In this document: positions 33,955 through 41,982 of the stretch, piece after piece
Layout: the number at the start of each line of letters is the position of its first letter
Numbering within the stretch: the first letter of the stretch is position 1
From: Chlorobiota bacterium
GTDB lineage: Bacteria > Bacteroidota > Ignavibacteria > OLB7
NCBI GenBank assembly: GCA_028287785.1
Contig: JAQBOZ010000036.1
Coordinates: 1 to 63,720 of the forward strand
Length of the DNA: 63,720 nt
Direction of reading: 5' to 3'
The notes under the pieces: model-generated
What the model saw: only the letters and a program-made list of their open reading frames with translations
What the model was told of the DNA's origin: nothing
The model's database searches: none
Translations under genes and position numbers: made by a program

Positions 33955-35439
33955 ATGAAATTAACGGAGCGTACGATTCTTCTCGGCGTCAGCATGGTGC
34001 TGATCGTGCTGATTATCAATGCCGTGCTCTCCTATCGGGATCTTACAACGCTGATCCAGAGCAACGCGTGGGTTTCGCATACCCATCAGGTTCTGAGCGA
34101 GCTGGAGTCGATGCTGTCGCTGATGAAGGACGCGGAAACGGGATACCGCGGCTTTATCATCTCGGGGAAGGAGAATTACCTGGAGCCGTACAACAGCGCG
34201 AGCGGCGGCATCGACGGTCATCTCAAGGCGGCCGACAGCCTGCTGGCCGACAATCCCGCGCAGTTGCGGCACCTTGCCGATGCGCGCGCGTTGATCGGCG
34301 GGCAGTTCGAGCTCTACAACGGCAATATCGCCAGAAGGAAGAATGATGGGTTCGAGGCCGCGCGCGCCGTGGTGCTGACCGGACGGGGAAAGCAGCTTAT
34401 GGATTCGCTGCGCGGCGTCGTGGCGTCGATGAACGTCATTGAGAACGGATTTCTGCGCCAGCGTATTTCGGATGCCGAGGCCAGCAGTCGCCGCGCCATC
34501 GCCACATTCATTATTGCAAGCGTATTGGGCATCGTGCTGGTGCTGGCGGTCTATTTTCTGCTGATGCGGGATATCCGCCGGCGCGAGCGGAACGAGCATG
34601 AGCTGAAGGCGGCGTATGATACGCTGGAGCTGCGGGTGCTGGAGCGGACATCGGAGCTGGCGGCGGCCAACCAGGATCTGAGCAGGGAGGTGGCCGAGCG
34701 GATCAGGACCGAGCATCGGTTGAATCTCTTCACGAAGGAGCTTGAGCGGAGCAATCGCGAGCTTCAGGATTTCGCGTTTGTCGCGTCGCACGATCTCCAG
34801 GAGCCGCTCAGAAAAATCCAGGCGTTCAGCGATCGCCTGATGACGAAATACGGCGTCGAGCTGGGGGATACCGGAAAGGATTATCTGAGCAGAGTGCAGG
34901 CGGCGGCGGCGCGGATGCACGTGCTTATCAACGATCTCCTCTCGTACTCCCGCGTCACATCGCAGGCGCAGCCGTTCGTTCAGGTGGATCTTGAGGGGAT
35001 CATCGGCGATGTCCTCTCCGATCTCGAAGTCCGTATTCAGCAGACCGGCGGGAGGGTGGATGTTGGCACATTGCCGCGCATCGAGGCGGATGCGCTCCAG
35101 ATGCGGCAGTTGTTTCAGAACCTGATCGGCAACGGGCTGAAGTTCCATCGTCCCGATGTCCCTCCGGTTGTCACCATCCGTGCCGCTCAGGATGCCGATC
35201 GCGTGGCGATCACCGTGGAGGATAACGGCATCGGTTTCGATGAAAAGTATCTTGATCGTATCTTCACTCCATTCCAACGCCTTCACTCGCGAGAACGCTA
35301 CGAGGGGACCGGAATGGGCCTGGCCGTAAGCCGTAAGATCGTTGAGCGGCACGGCGGTTCCATCGATGCCGAAAGCATCCCCGGCTCCGGTGCTACCTTC
35401 CATGTCAACATCCCGATTCAGCAACCGAAACAACAATAG
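33955..35439 (+). CDS. CHASE3-domain sensor histidine kinase
   Basis: Membrane sensor kinase of 494 residues. A transmembrane helix (about 8-29) and a second one (about 180-203) flank an extracytoplasmic CHASE3 domain with the hallmark MKDAETGYRGFIISG. A coiled-coil linker leads to the HisKA H-box FVASHDLQEPLRKIQ (phosphoacceptor His about 278), the N-box LIGNGLKFHRP, and the G-boxes VEDNGIGFDEK and GTGMGLAVSRK. The H-box matches the HWE-free, phytochrome-like bacterial subfamily that commonly pairs with small Rcp1-type receivers. Such a receiver lies five bases downstream, and a hybrid kinase follows. The ligand sensed by CHASE3 is unknown. Confidence 0.93.
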   Translation: MKLTERTILLGVSMVLIVLIINAVLSYRDLTTLIQSNAWVSHTHQVLSELESMLSLMKDAETGYRGFIISGKENYLEPYNSASGGIDGHLKAADSLLADNPAQLRHLADARALIGGQFELYNGNIARRKNDGFEAARAVVLTGRGKQLMDSLRGVVASMNVIENGFLRQRISDAEASSRRAIATFIIASVLGIVLVLAVYFLLMRDIRRRERNEHELKAAYDTLELRVLERTSELAAANQDLSREVAERIRTEHRLNLFTKELERSNRELQDFAFVASHDLQEPLRKIQAFSDRLMTKYGVELGDTGKDYLSRVQAAAARMHVLINDLLSYSRVTSQAQPFVQVDLEGIIGDVLSDLEVRIQQTGGRVDVGTLPRIEADALQMRQLFQNLIGNGLKFHRPDVPPVVTIRAAQDADRVAITVEDNGIGFDEKYLDRIFTPFQRLHSRERYEGTGMGLAVSRKIVERHGGSIDAESIPGSGATFHVNIPIQQPKQQ

Positions 35440-35443
35440 ACGC

Positions 35444-35908
35444 ATGCCAACGACACACGCGATTACCATCCTGATGGCCGATGACGACGCCGATGACAGG
35501 ATGCTTGCCAAGGACGCGCTTGAGGAGAGCCGCGTCGCCAACAACCTCCTGTTCGTGGAGGATGGTGAGGAGTTGATCGATTATCTTCTGCGCCGTGGGA
35601 GATTCACCGATCCGGCCACGTCGCCGCGGCCGGGGCTGATTCTGCTGGATCTGAACATGCCGCGCAAGGATGGCCGCGAGGCATTGCAGGAGATCAAATC
35701 GTACCCTGAACTCCGGCGCATCCCGATCATCATCATGACCACGTCCAAGGCGGAGGAGGATATCTTTCGCTCCTATGATCTCGGCGCCAGCTCGTTCATC
35801 ACCAAGCCCGTCACGTTCGATAGGCTCGTGGAGCTGATGAAGGTGCTTGGAACATACTGGATAGAGTTCGTGGAGCTGCCACGTAATGGCCCGGCCCAGG
35901 CAACTTGA
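35444..35908 (+). CDS. Single-domain response regulator (Rcp1-type)
   Basis: Stand-alone receiver of 154 residues with no output domain. ADDDADDR provides the acidic pocket, LILLDLNMPRKDG the phosphoacceptor Asp, MTTSKAE the switch Thr, and FITKPV the conserved Lys. The length, including the long loop between the acidic pocket and the Asp (GRFTDPATSPRP), is typical of Rcp1 receivers that partner HisKA kinases. The ATG at 35444 was chosen because the open frame upstream only reads through the kinase gene. It lies 4 bp after the kinase stop and 1 bp before the hybrid kinase. Confidence 0.93.
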   Translation: MPTTHAITILMADDDADDRMLAKDALEESRVANNLLFVEDGEELIDYLLRRGRFTDPATSPRPGLILLDLNMPRKDGREALQEIKSYPELRRIPIIIMTTSKAEEDIFRSYDLGASSFITKPVTFDRLVELMKVLGTYWIEFVELPRNGPAQAT

Positions 35909-35909
35909 C

Positions 35910-37838
35910 ATGGATACCATCAGAATTCTTCTGATCGATGATGACGAGGATGATTATCTCATCACGCGTGATCTTCTCGAGGAGATAGAGGGGCAGGCGT
36001 TCGATCTGAAGTGGGTTGACAGCGGCGAAGAGGGGCTGGCGATGCTGACGGATGATGATTACGATGTCTGTCTGCTCGATTATCGGCTCGGCCCCGGCAC
36101 CGGCCTTGAGCTGATGCGCGAGGCGCACGGGATGGGCGTTCACGTTCCGTTCATTCTGATGACCGGCATGAGCGATCGCGAGATCGATCTTCAGGCCATG
36201 TCCGCCGGCGCCGCCGATTATCTGATCAAGGGGCAGCTCAACGCCGCGCTGCTGGAACGTTCCATCCGCTACTCTATTCAGCAGCATCGGATGATCGAGG
36301 CGCTCCGGCTCAGCGAGGAACGTCTTGGCGAGGCGCTCCGCATGAGCGAATCGCGTTTCCGCCGCCTCTCCGATTCCAATATGATCGGCATCATCGTCGG
36401 CTCGCTGAGCGGCCCCATTTCCGAGGCGAACGATGCGTTCCTTTCGATGGCCGGCTACTCCTGCGATGATCTTGAGGCCGGCGCCCTCCAGTGGACCGCC
36501 ATGACCCCCGATGAATATCAGGCTGTCGATGCCGAGGCGTTGCGGGCGATCGCATCCCACGGCGCCAGCCGGCCCTATGAAAAGGAATATCTCCGCAAGG
36601 ATGGAACGCGCGTGCCGGTCCTGATGGGCCTTGCGCTGCTGGAGGGGTCCAGCGATACCTTTATCGCCTTCGTGCTCGATCTGGTGGAGCAGAAGCGGAT
36701 CGAGCGGGAGCTTCACGCGGCAGGCAGGGCGAAGGACCATTTCCTTGCGGTGCTCAGCCACGAATTACGCACGCCGCTGACGCCGGTCCTCTCGCTGGTA
36801 CAGGTGCTGGAGGAGGATGAATCGCTGGCCGATGATACGCGGGAGTTCGTCGATATCATCAGGCGCAACGTGGAGCTGGAGGCGAGGCTTATCGATGATC
36901 TGCTCGATCTGACCCGCGTGATTCAGGGGAAGCTGATGCTTCAACTGGCCGGGATCGATGTGGAGCATGTCATCCGCCAGGTTCTCGACATCTGCCGCGC
37001 CGATCTCGACGCCAAGAGCCTGGATCTTACGGTGGAATGGAGCGCCGCGCCATCGCATGTGCATGGCGATTCCGCCCGCCTGCATCAGGTGTTCTGGAAC
37101 CTTCTGAAGAATGCCGCCAAATTCACCCCCGCCGGCGGAGCCATTTCCATCAAATCATATAACCGCCACGATCGTATCGTCGTGGTGGTAAGCGACAGCG
37201 GCACCGGCATCGAGCCGGATATTCTGCCGAGCATCTTCAACCCGTTCGAGCAGGGAACGGTGCAGGTGACGCGGCGGTTCGGCGGGCTGGGGCTGGGGCT
37301 GACAATCAGCCGGTCGCTGATCGAGCTGCACGGCGGAACCATTACCGCGGCAAGCGCCGGGAAGGATCTCGGCGCCACGTTTACGGTGGAGCTGCCGCTG
37401 ACGGTCGATGACAGGCATGCCGATGATACAGCCGTGGAGAAAACCGCGGAACCCGACCTTGGGAGGGGCCCGGCGATTCACCGGATTCTCCTTGTCGAGG
37501 ATCACGCCGATACGCGCAGAACCATCAAGAAGCTGCTGGAGAGTCGCGGGTACGATGTAAAGGATGTCGGCGCGGTGGCCGATGCGCTCGATGCGGCCGC
37601 GTCGGTGAAGTTCGATCTGCTGATCAGCGATATCGGCCTTCCCGACGGAACCGGCAGCGAGCTTATACGAAAGTTGCGGGAGCGTGAGCCGATTCGCGGC
37701 ATCGCGATGAGCGGATATGGAATGGAGCACGATATCCAGCAGAGCCTGGAAGCGGGTTTTTCAAGCCATATCGTCAAGCCGGTTGTGTTTCAACATCTGA
37801 TCGATGAGATTCTCCGCCTTCAGCCGGTCCGGGAGTAA
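35910..37838 (+). CDS. Hybrid histidine kinase (REC-PAS-HisKA-HATPase-REC)
   Basis: Cytosolic hybrid kinase of 642 residues with no membrane helices. An N-terminal receiver (IRILLIDDDEDDY, VCLLDYRLGPGTG with the Asp) is followed by a PAS domain (about 145-255), HisKA with VLSHELRTPLTPV, HATPase_c with FWNLLKNAAKFTP and SDSGTGIEPD, and a C-terminal receiver (ILLVEDHADTRR, LLISDIGLPDGTG, HIVKPV). Two receivers in one protein suggest phosphorelay logic with the kinase and stand-alone receiver upstream. The ATG at 35910 follows the previous stop by one base; an ATG at 35886 overlapping it is possible. Confidence 0.93.
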   Translation: MDTIRILLIDDDEDDYLITRDLLEEIEGQAFDLKWVDSGEEGLAMLTDDDYDVCLLDYRLGPGTGLELMREAHGMGVHVPFILMTGMSDREIDLQAMSAGAADYLIKGQLNAALLERSIRYSIQQHRMIEALRLSEERLGEALRMSESRFRRLSDSNMIGIIVGSLSGPISEANDAFLSMAGYSCDDLEAGALQWTAMTPDEYQAVDAEALRAIASHGASRPYEKEYLRKDGTRVPVLMGLALLEGSSDTFIAFVLDLVEQKRIERELHAAGRAKDHFLAVLSHELRTPLTPVLSLVQVLEEDESLADDTREFVDIIRRNVELEARLIDDLLDLTRVIQGKLMLQLAGIDVEHVIRQVLDICRADLDAKSLDLTVEWSAAPSHVHGDSARLHQVFWNLLKNAAKFTPAGGAISIKSYNRHDRIVVVVSDSGTGIEPDILPSIFNPFEQGTVQVTRRFGGLGLGLTISRSLIELHGGTITAASAGKDLGATFTVELPLTVDDRHADDTAVEKTAEPDLGRGPAIHRILLVEDHADTRRTIKKLLESRGYDVKDVGAVADALDAAASVKFDLLISDIGLPDGTGSELIRKLREREPIRGIAMSGYGMEHDIQQSLEAGFSSHIVKPVVFQHLIDEILRLQPVRE

Positions 37839-37847
37839 CCGCCGGCC

Positions 37848-37941
37848 CTTGAACACCGGCATTCGCGGCGTTGGCGGAAGCACATTCTCAAGCCCCGGAG
37901 AAGCGCAATCTCTGGCGCGCGGGGCATTGCCCCGTGCACAT
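37848..37941 (+). repeat. Dispersed hairpin repeat, copy R5
   Basis: TTGAACACCGGCATTCGC lead, then TTCTCAAGCCCCGGAGAAGCGCAATC and the GGGGCATTGCCCC hairpin. It sits between the hybrid-kinase stop and the start at 37963, ending about 20 bp before it. Confidence 0.88.
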
Positions 37942-37962
37942 CATATATTCAACGGGATTTCG

Positions 37963-38502
37963 ATGAGCGATGGTCTGTTCGATGCATGGCGGAATCTGGA
38001 GGAGCGCGCGCGGGAGATTATCCGGAGCGACAGGAGATACGCGGAAACCGATTTCCTCATTCAACTGCTGGCGTTTCCATCGTTCGAGCCGTTCGTGAGC
38101 TGGGAGATCTCCCGGAGAAGCGCCGACTCCAGCCGGCAGGGATATTTCGCGCTTCGCACCGAATGGAACCGCCCGTTCGATGAGGAGCGTCTCCGCACGC
38201 CGCTCACGCAGATCCGCAACGGCCAGCATCCCGTCCCGACGATCGAGATGGAGGAGTTCGACCTCACCGATGAATATGTGGCGACGTTGATCGGGAGTAT
38301 TCGCGATGTTTCCATCCCGCCATTTCCGGAACCGGGCCCGTTCGGCATCGACGGCACGAGCTACGAGTTTTATTTCCATGAGTCGTTTGCCTCGGCGCGA
38401 TATGCGTGGTGGGTGGAGCCGCCGGCATCATGGAAGCCTCTTGGCGATATCTTTCGCGAGACGCTCGGTTATCTGAATGGGATTCGTCGTGAGATGGGGT
38501 GA
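37963..38502 (+). CDS. Unknown soluble protein
   Basis: No family recognised. The 179-residue product has no signal peptide or membrane segment. A charged N-terminal helix (NLEERAREIIRSDRRY) leads to a C-terminal segment GIDGTSYEFYFH, then ARYAWWVEPPASWKPLGDI, with the Trp-rich ending seen in several uncharacterised small cytosolic families. The ATG at 37963 follows the R5 repeat; the open frame continuing upstream is only translated repeat. It is followed by an 18-bp perfect hairpin that probably ends its transcript. Confidence 0.65.
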   Translation: MSDGLFDAWRNLEERAREIIRSDRRYAETDFLIQLLAFPSFEPFVSWEISRRSADSSRQGYFALRTEWNRPFDEERLRTPLTQIRNGQHPVPTIEMEEFDLTDEYVATLIGSIRDVSIPPFPEPGPFGIDGTSYEFYFHESFASARYAWWVEPPASWKPLGDIFRETLGYLNGIRREMG

Positions 38503-38592
38503 TGGGCCGGTGAATCTGAGTATGCGCCGGGGATATTCCGCGCGACGATGAACATTGCCGGTTCGCGCCGGCGCGGAGGAATGGCCTGAATG

Positions 38593-38641
38593 CCGTGATG
38601 CCATGCTCATATAAGGGAGATGAGCATGGCATCACGGTTTT
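38593..38641 (+). terminator. Perfect 18-bp hairpin after the unknown protein gene
   Basis: Arms 38593-38610 and 38620-38637 are perfectly complementary with a 9-base loop (ATAAGGGAG), and four T follow (38638-38641). The stem is longer than usual for an intrinsic terminator. Confidence 0.75.
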
Positions 38642-38888
38642 CGTCATCAACTGCAATGAGCGTCGCTGGACACTTCGATCACTGCCACCGGAACGATAAA
38701 GGCTGGACACCTTCATCAACCTGACGAGCCACGAATTGAATGGGAGTTGCCCCACCCGGAGGGGTTTCTGTCTCTGCGCGTTCATAACTCAGAGACAACG
38801 ATACAAAGGTACGGTTCGAAGATGAGGCTGGAATGAGATGCGATCCCATCGCCGGTTTTTTCATGATTTTTTTTGTATTCTTTGAAAT
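38642..38888. other. Non-coding region with a minus-strand promoter-like box
   Basis: TACCTTTG on the minus strand (38811-38804) matches the -7 consensus. It faces leftward into a short open frame starting at 38785 that has no recognisable domain. No gene is claimed. Confidence 0.4.
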
Positions 38889-38889
38889 C

Positions 38890-38975
38890 GTGCCCGGGGC
38901 ACAGCCCCGAGCACCAGGGATTGCGCCCCTCCGGGGCTTGAGAAGGGGCTTTCGCCAGGGCGGCAATAAGGCCGG
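38890..38975 (-). repeat. Dispersed hairpin repeat, copy R6 (inverted)
   Basis: Reverse-orientation copy: GTGCCCGGGGC/GCCCCGAGCAC hairpin, then ATTGCGCCCCTCCGGGGCTTGAG. It lies about 60 bp before the start at 39037. Confidence 0.9.
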
Positions 38976-39036
38976 AAGTATTTCCGTCAACGAAGAAGTG
39001 TGATGAGGATGCCGGATACGATCTTCGAATATTGAC

Positions 39037-39954
39037 ATGTTGATCCTCATCACTGGTGGTTCAGGATTTGTGGGCTGGAACGCGGTGCGCTATTTCGTCG
39101 GGCGCGGTCAAGACGTCGTCGCAACGTTCCATACGTTTCCTCACTACTTGCACAAAGTCGCCGGCTGTCGGCCCATTCCGCTGGATTTTGCGGAGCGGGA
39201 CGCAATCGACCAGGTAGTGGCACGGTTCCAGCCCGATATTATCATTCATACCGCCGCGCTTGCGCGCCCGCAGGAAATCTCCTCTGCCGATCTTCTCACC
39301 CTGGTCAACGTGGATGCCACCGGGCATTTGGCGCGCGCCGCCGCCGAACGCGATATCCCGTTTCTCTTTCTCTCCACCGACCTCGTCTTTCCATCCAATG
39401 CCGGGCTCTGCACCGAATCATCTCCAACGGCTCCCTCCGGCGCCGGAGGCTATGCCGATTCCAAGCTGGCGGCCGAGGATGCCGTGCGCGCCGCCGGTGG
39501 TCGCTGGATCATCATTCGTCCAACGTTGATGTTCGGCAACGGCACGCCGCGATCGAACAGCTTTTCCCAGTTTCTCGACCGGAAGTGGCACAGCGGCCAG
39601 CGCGCTCCGCTCTTCACCGATCAGTTCAGATCATTCCTCTACGTCGGGGATCTTATCACCGCGATCGAGCGTGTGGCGATTGAACAGCCGGTCGCCAACG
39701 AAATTTTTCTCTGCGGAGGCGATGAACGGCTCAGCCGCGCCGAGTTTGGTCTACGATATGCGGATGCCTGTGGGGTCGATCGCGCGATGTGCAACCCGAT
39801 GCGCGCCGATGAACTCCCCGGCTATGCCGGCGGGGGGAGCGATATCACGCTCGATTGTTCGAAACTCCGCGCAACCGGATGGCGGCCTCGCGGCATCGCC
39901 GAGGCATTCGACGTGATGTTGCGGGAGCGTGATGATAATTGGGTCGTGGGATAG
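39037..39954 (+). CDS. NAD(P)-dependent sugar-nucleotide reductase, RmlD-like
   Basis: Extended short-chain dehydrogenase of 305 residues. The nucleotide-binding motif LITGGSGFVG opens the protein, followed by the PDIIIHTAALARP strand typical of RmlD/dTDP-4-dehydrorhamnose reductases. The catalytic YADSK (Tyr-x-x-x-Lys) and a preceding LSTDLVFPSN are present. It could act as a dTDP-4-keto-rhamnose reductase or as a related SDR such as the regulatory subunit of methionine adenosyltransferase. No rmlA, rmlB or rmlC lies nearby, so the pathway is uncertain. It is 45 bp before the cyclo-ligase gene. Confidence 0.8.
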   Translation: MLILITGGSGFVGWNAVRYFVGRGQDVVATFHTFPHYLHKVAGCRPIPLDFAERDAIDQVVARFQPDIIIHTAALARPQEISSADLLTLVNVDATGHLARAAAERDIPFLFLSTDLVFPSNAGLCTESSPTAPSGAGGYADSKLAAEDAVRAAGGRWIIIRPTLMFGNGTPRSNSFSQFLDRKWHSGQRAPLFTDQFRSFLYVGDLITAIERVAIEQPVANEIFLCGGDERLSRAEFGLRYADACGVDRAMCNPMRADELPGYAGGGSDITLDCSKLRATGWRPRGIAEAFDVMLRERDDNWVVG

Positions 39955-39997
39955 CGGTATCATTGCGACAAACCGATCAATCCATCTACCTGGAGCC

Positions 39998-40570
39998 ATG
40001 ATGGCCGAGAATATGCTGACGAAAGGGGAACTCAGAAAGGAGGCACTTCGGCGCCGGAACAGCCTGTCGGCCGAACAGCGTGCCAGGGCGAGCCTCACGA
40101 TCTGCGGATCGATCATGGAGGACGATCAGTTTCTCGACGCCCGCGGGGTTCACGTCTATATTCCGTTCGGGACCGAAGTGGATATCAACCCGATTATCCA
40201 GCTCTCCTGGGAGATGGGGAAAGAGGTCGGCCTGATGCGCGTGCGCGAGGATGGGGGGAGCGCTCAGTTGCTTATCACCCCGGCGACGGAATACGTCAGA
40301 GGCCGGTTCGGGATTCTGGAGCCGGTGGAGGAGGAGCCGTTCGATATGGACATCTGCGATCTGGTCATCGTCCCGCTGCTCGCCGCCGATGAGGAGTGCA
40401 ACCGCATCGGCTACGGAAAGGGGCATTACGATCAGTTCCTTTCGTTCAATCCCCGGCCGGCGATCGGCGTTGCGTTCGAGGAGCAGATCTTTCCCGAGCT
40501 TCCGGTGGATGAGCTGGATGTCCGGCTGGACACGATCTACACGCAGGATCGCGTCATCACCGGGCCGTGA
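39998..40570 (+). CDS. 5-formyltetrahydrofolate cyclo-ligase
   Basis: Converts 5-formyl-THF to 5,10-methenyl-THF using ATP, recovering folate in one-carbon metabolism. The signature NRIGYGKGHYDQFL is near the C-terminus, with the ATP-binding KGELRKEALRRRNSL at the N-terminus and VHVYIPFGTEVDI in between. The 190-residue length is standard. ATG 39998 and ATG 40001 are both possible; TGGAG at 39991 supports the first. A folate-linked pabBAC operon lies 1.4 kb downstream, but genes in between interrupt the run. Confidence 0.93.
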   Translation: MMAENMLTKGELRKEALRRRNSLSAEQRARASLTICGSIMEDDQFLDARGVHVYIPFGTEVDINPIIQLSWEMGKEVGLMRVREDGGSAQLLITPATEYVRGRFGILEPVEEEPFDMDICDLVIVPLLAADEECNRIGYGKGHYDQFLSFNPRPAIGVAFEEQIFPELPVDELDVRLDTIYTQDRVITGP

Positions 40571-40680
40571 TCGCGCGGGATAATAACGCATGGCGGAAAT
40601 CATCGGCGATTCCGTTGCAACTTCACGCGGAAATCCGCCGTAGCTCTCGCCATTCTCGAACCTGTCGCACGGAGTCTACT

Positions 40681-41307
40681 ATGGCAACCTATACAAAACT
40701 TTTTCGCTCCCGATCCTCCCGCGTGTTCGGTGGCGTCGCCGGTGGTCTTGCTGAATATCTCGGCATCAGCCCGGTGTTTACCCGCATCGGTTTTGTCGTG
40801 CTGGCGCTGTCCGGCGGCTTCGGCTTCCTGGCATATTTCCTCATCATGTTCATTACGCCGAAGCAGCCGGAGATCACGATCTCGTTGGACGACCGGGAAT
40901 ATATCGATGATGATGATCGCGTTCCGTCGTTCCTGCGCGCGCTCTTCATCGCGTTGCCGATTGCCGGCATCTCGTCGCTCTTCTCGCATCACTGGGTTGT
41001 CTTTCCGTTTGTGTTCGGTCTGGTGATCGGGCTCTATTATTTCTGGAAAAGCTCGGGATATCGCGAGAAGCTCTTCGTCGAGGATCTGGGGATCTATCGC
41101 TCACGATCGAACAAGAAAATCTTCGGCGTGTTCGGCGGGCTTGCCGAGAAACTGAATATCGACCCGACGCTGCTTCGGATCGTCGCCGTGGTGCTCCTCT
41201 TCGTGACCGGCGGCGCGCCGATTCCGATCTATCTCCTCTACTCGATCTTCATCCCGGCGGTGGGGGAGAGGGCGTCCTCGCAGGATCGCGTGATCGTGAT
41301 TCAGTAG
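40681..41307 (+). CDS. Double PspC-domain membrane protein
   Basis: Inner-membrane protein of 208 residues with two PspC domains. The first (about 6-60: VFGGVAGGLAEYLGISPVF plus a membrane helix) and second (about 140-198: IFGVFGGLAEKLNIDPTLL plus a helix) are repeats of each other. Two further hydrophobic stretches lie between them (FIALPIAGISSLF, VVFPFVFGLVIGLYYF). PspC proteins respond to membrane stress; no PspA or PspB is nearby. The tandem domain arrangement suggests internal duplication. The ATG at 40681 starts directly before domain 1. It is followed by a terminator. Confidence 0.9.
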   Translation: MATYTKLFRSRSSRVFGGVAGGLAEYLGISPVFTRIGFVVLALSGGFGFLAYFLIMFITPKQPEITISLDDREYIDDDDRVPSFLRALFIALPIAGISSLFSHHWVVFPFVFGLVIGLYYFWKSSGYREKLFVEDLGIYRSRSNKKIFGVFGGLAEKLNIDPTLLRIVAVVLLFVTGGAPIPIYLLYSIFIPAVGERASSQDRVIVIQ

Positions 41308-41338
41308 GCGCTGGCTGGTGGCCTGTTTCAACTTCCGA

Positions 41339-41369
41339 AGCCCCCTGCGGATAACTGCCGGGGGCTTTT
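41339..41369 (+). terminator. Rho-independent terminator after the PspC gene
   Basis: Stem GCCCCC (41340-41345) with GGGGGC (41360-41365), then TTTT. Confidence 0.8.
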
Positions 41370-41387
41370 CATTGCGTGGATATCGCC

Positions 41388-41933
41388 ATGATGCTGCTTC
41401 GCCGTTTTCTTCCCCCCGTTGCGGTGCTGCTCCTCGGGATCGGCCTGCTGGCAGTGCTGGCGCCGGAAACCCGCGCGCTGCCGCGCTATATCGCTCTTCT
41501 CTGCCGTCGCGCCCCTGATGCGCTTCCGGTGCCGGTGCGCGGCGTCCGCCCATCGCAGCTCGCCGATACGTGGGGCGCTCCCCGATCGGGAGGGAGGAGG
41601 CACGAGGGGATCGATATCTTCGCGCGGAGGAACACGCCGGTGCTCTCGGCGACCGATGGGGTGATCTCCGAACGCGGGATCGACGGCCTTGGCGGACGCT
41701 ACGTGATGGTGATCGGGTCGGGAGGATATCGCCACTACTACGCGCATCTGGAACGCTGGGGAGCGCCGGGGATCGGCGACTGGGTGCGGGCCGGCGATCT
41801 GATCGGCTATGTCGGCGATTCGGGAAACGCGAAGGGGACGCCGACGCATCTCCATTACGGCATCTATACGTTTATCGGCGGCGCCATCGATCCCTTTCCA
41901 TTCCTTGCCTCAGGCCGCGGTCTTCACCAATAG
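41388..41933 (+). CDS. M23-family (LytM-type) zinc peptidase
   Basis: Predicted peptidoglycan endopeptidase exported to the periplasm or held by an N-terminal anchor (LLRRFLPPVAVLLLGIGLLAVLA, residues 2-24). The LytM core is intact: GRRHEGIDIFA with the first His and Asp ligands, YRHYYAHLERWG, and THLHYGIY with the HxH motif. The 181-residue length is minimal, with no coiled coil. An upstream GTG at 41376 adds only four residues. It lies 50 bp before pabB. Confidence 0.9.
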   Translation: MMLLRRFLPPVAVLLLGIGLLAVLAPETRALPRYIALLCRRAPDALPVPVRGVRPSQLADTWGAPRSGGRRHEGIDIFARRNTPVLSATDGVISERGIDGLGGRYVMVIGSGGYRHYYAHLERWGAPGIGDWVRAGDLIGYVGDSGNAKGTPTHLHYGIYTFIGGAIDPFPFLASGRGLHQ

Positions 41934-41982
41934 CATCTGTTTTGCCGGGCTCTACTTCTCCCGGAAACTCGCATCTTTGGGG

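Noticed and set aside
38264-38785. Minus-strand frame after a -7 box
   Set aside because: It runs antisense through the gene at 37963 and has a low-complexity, Arg-rich composition.
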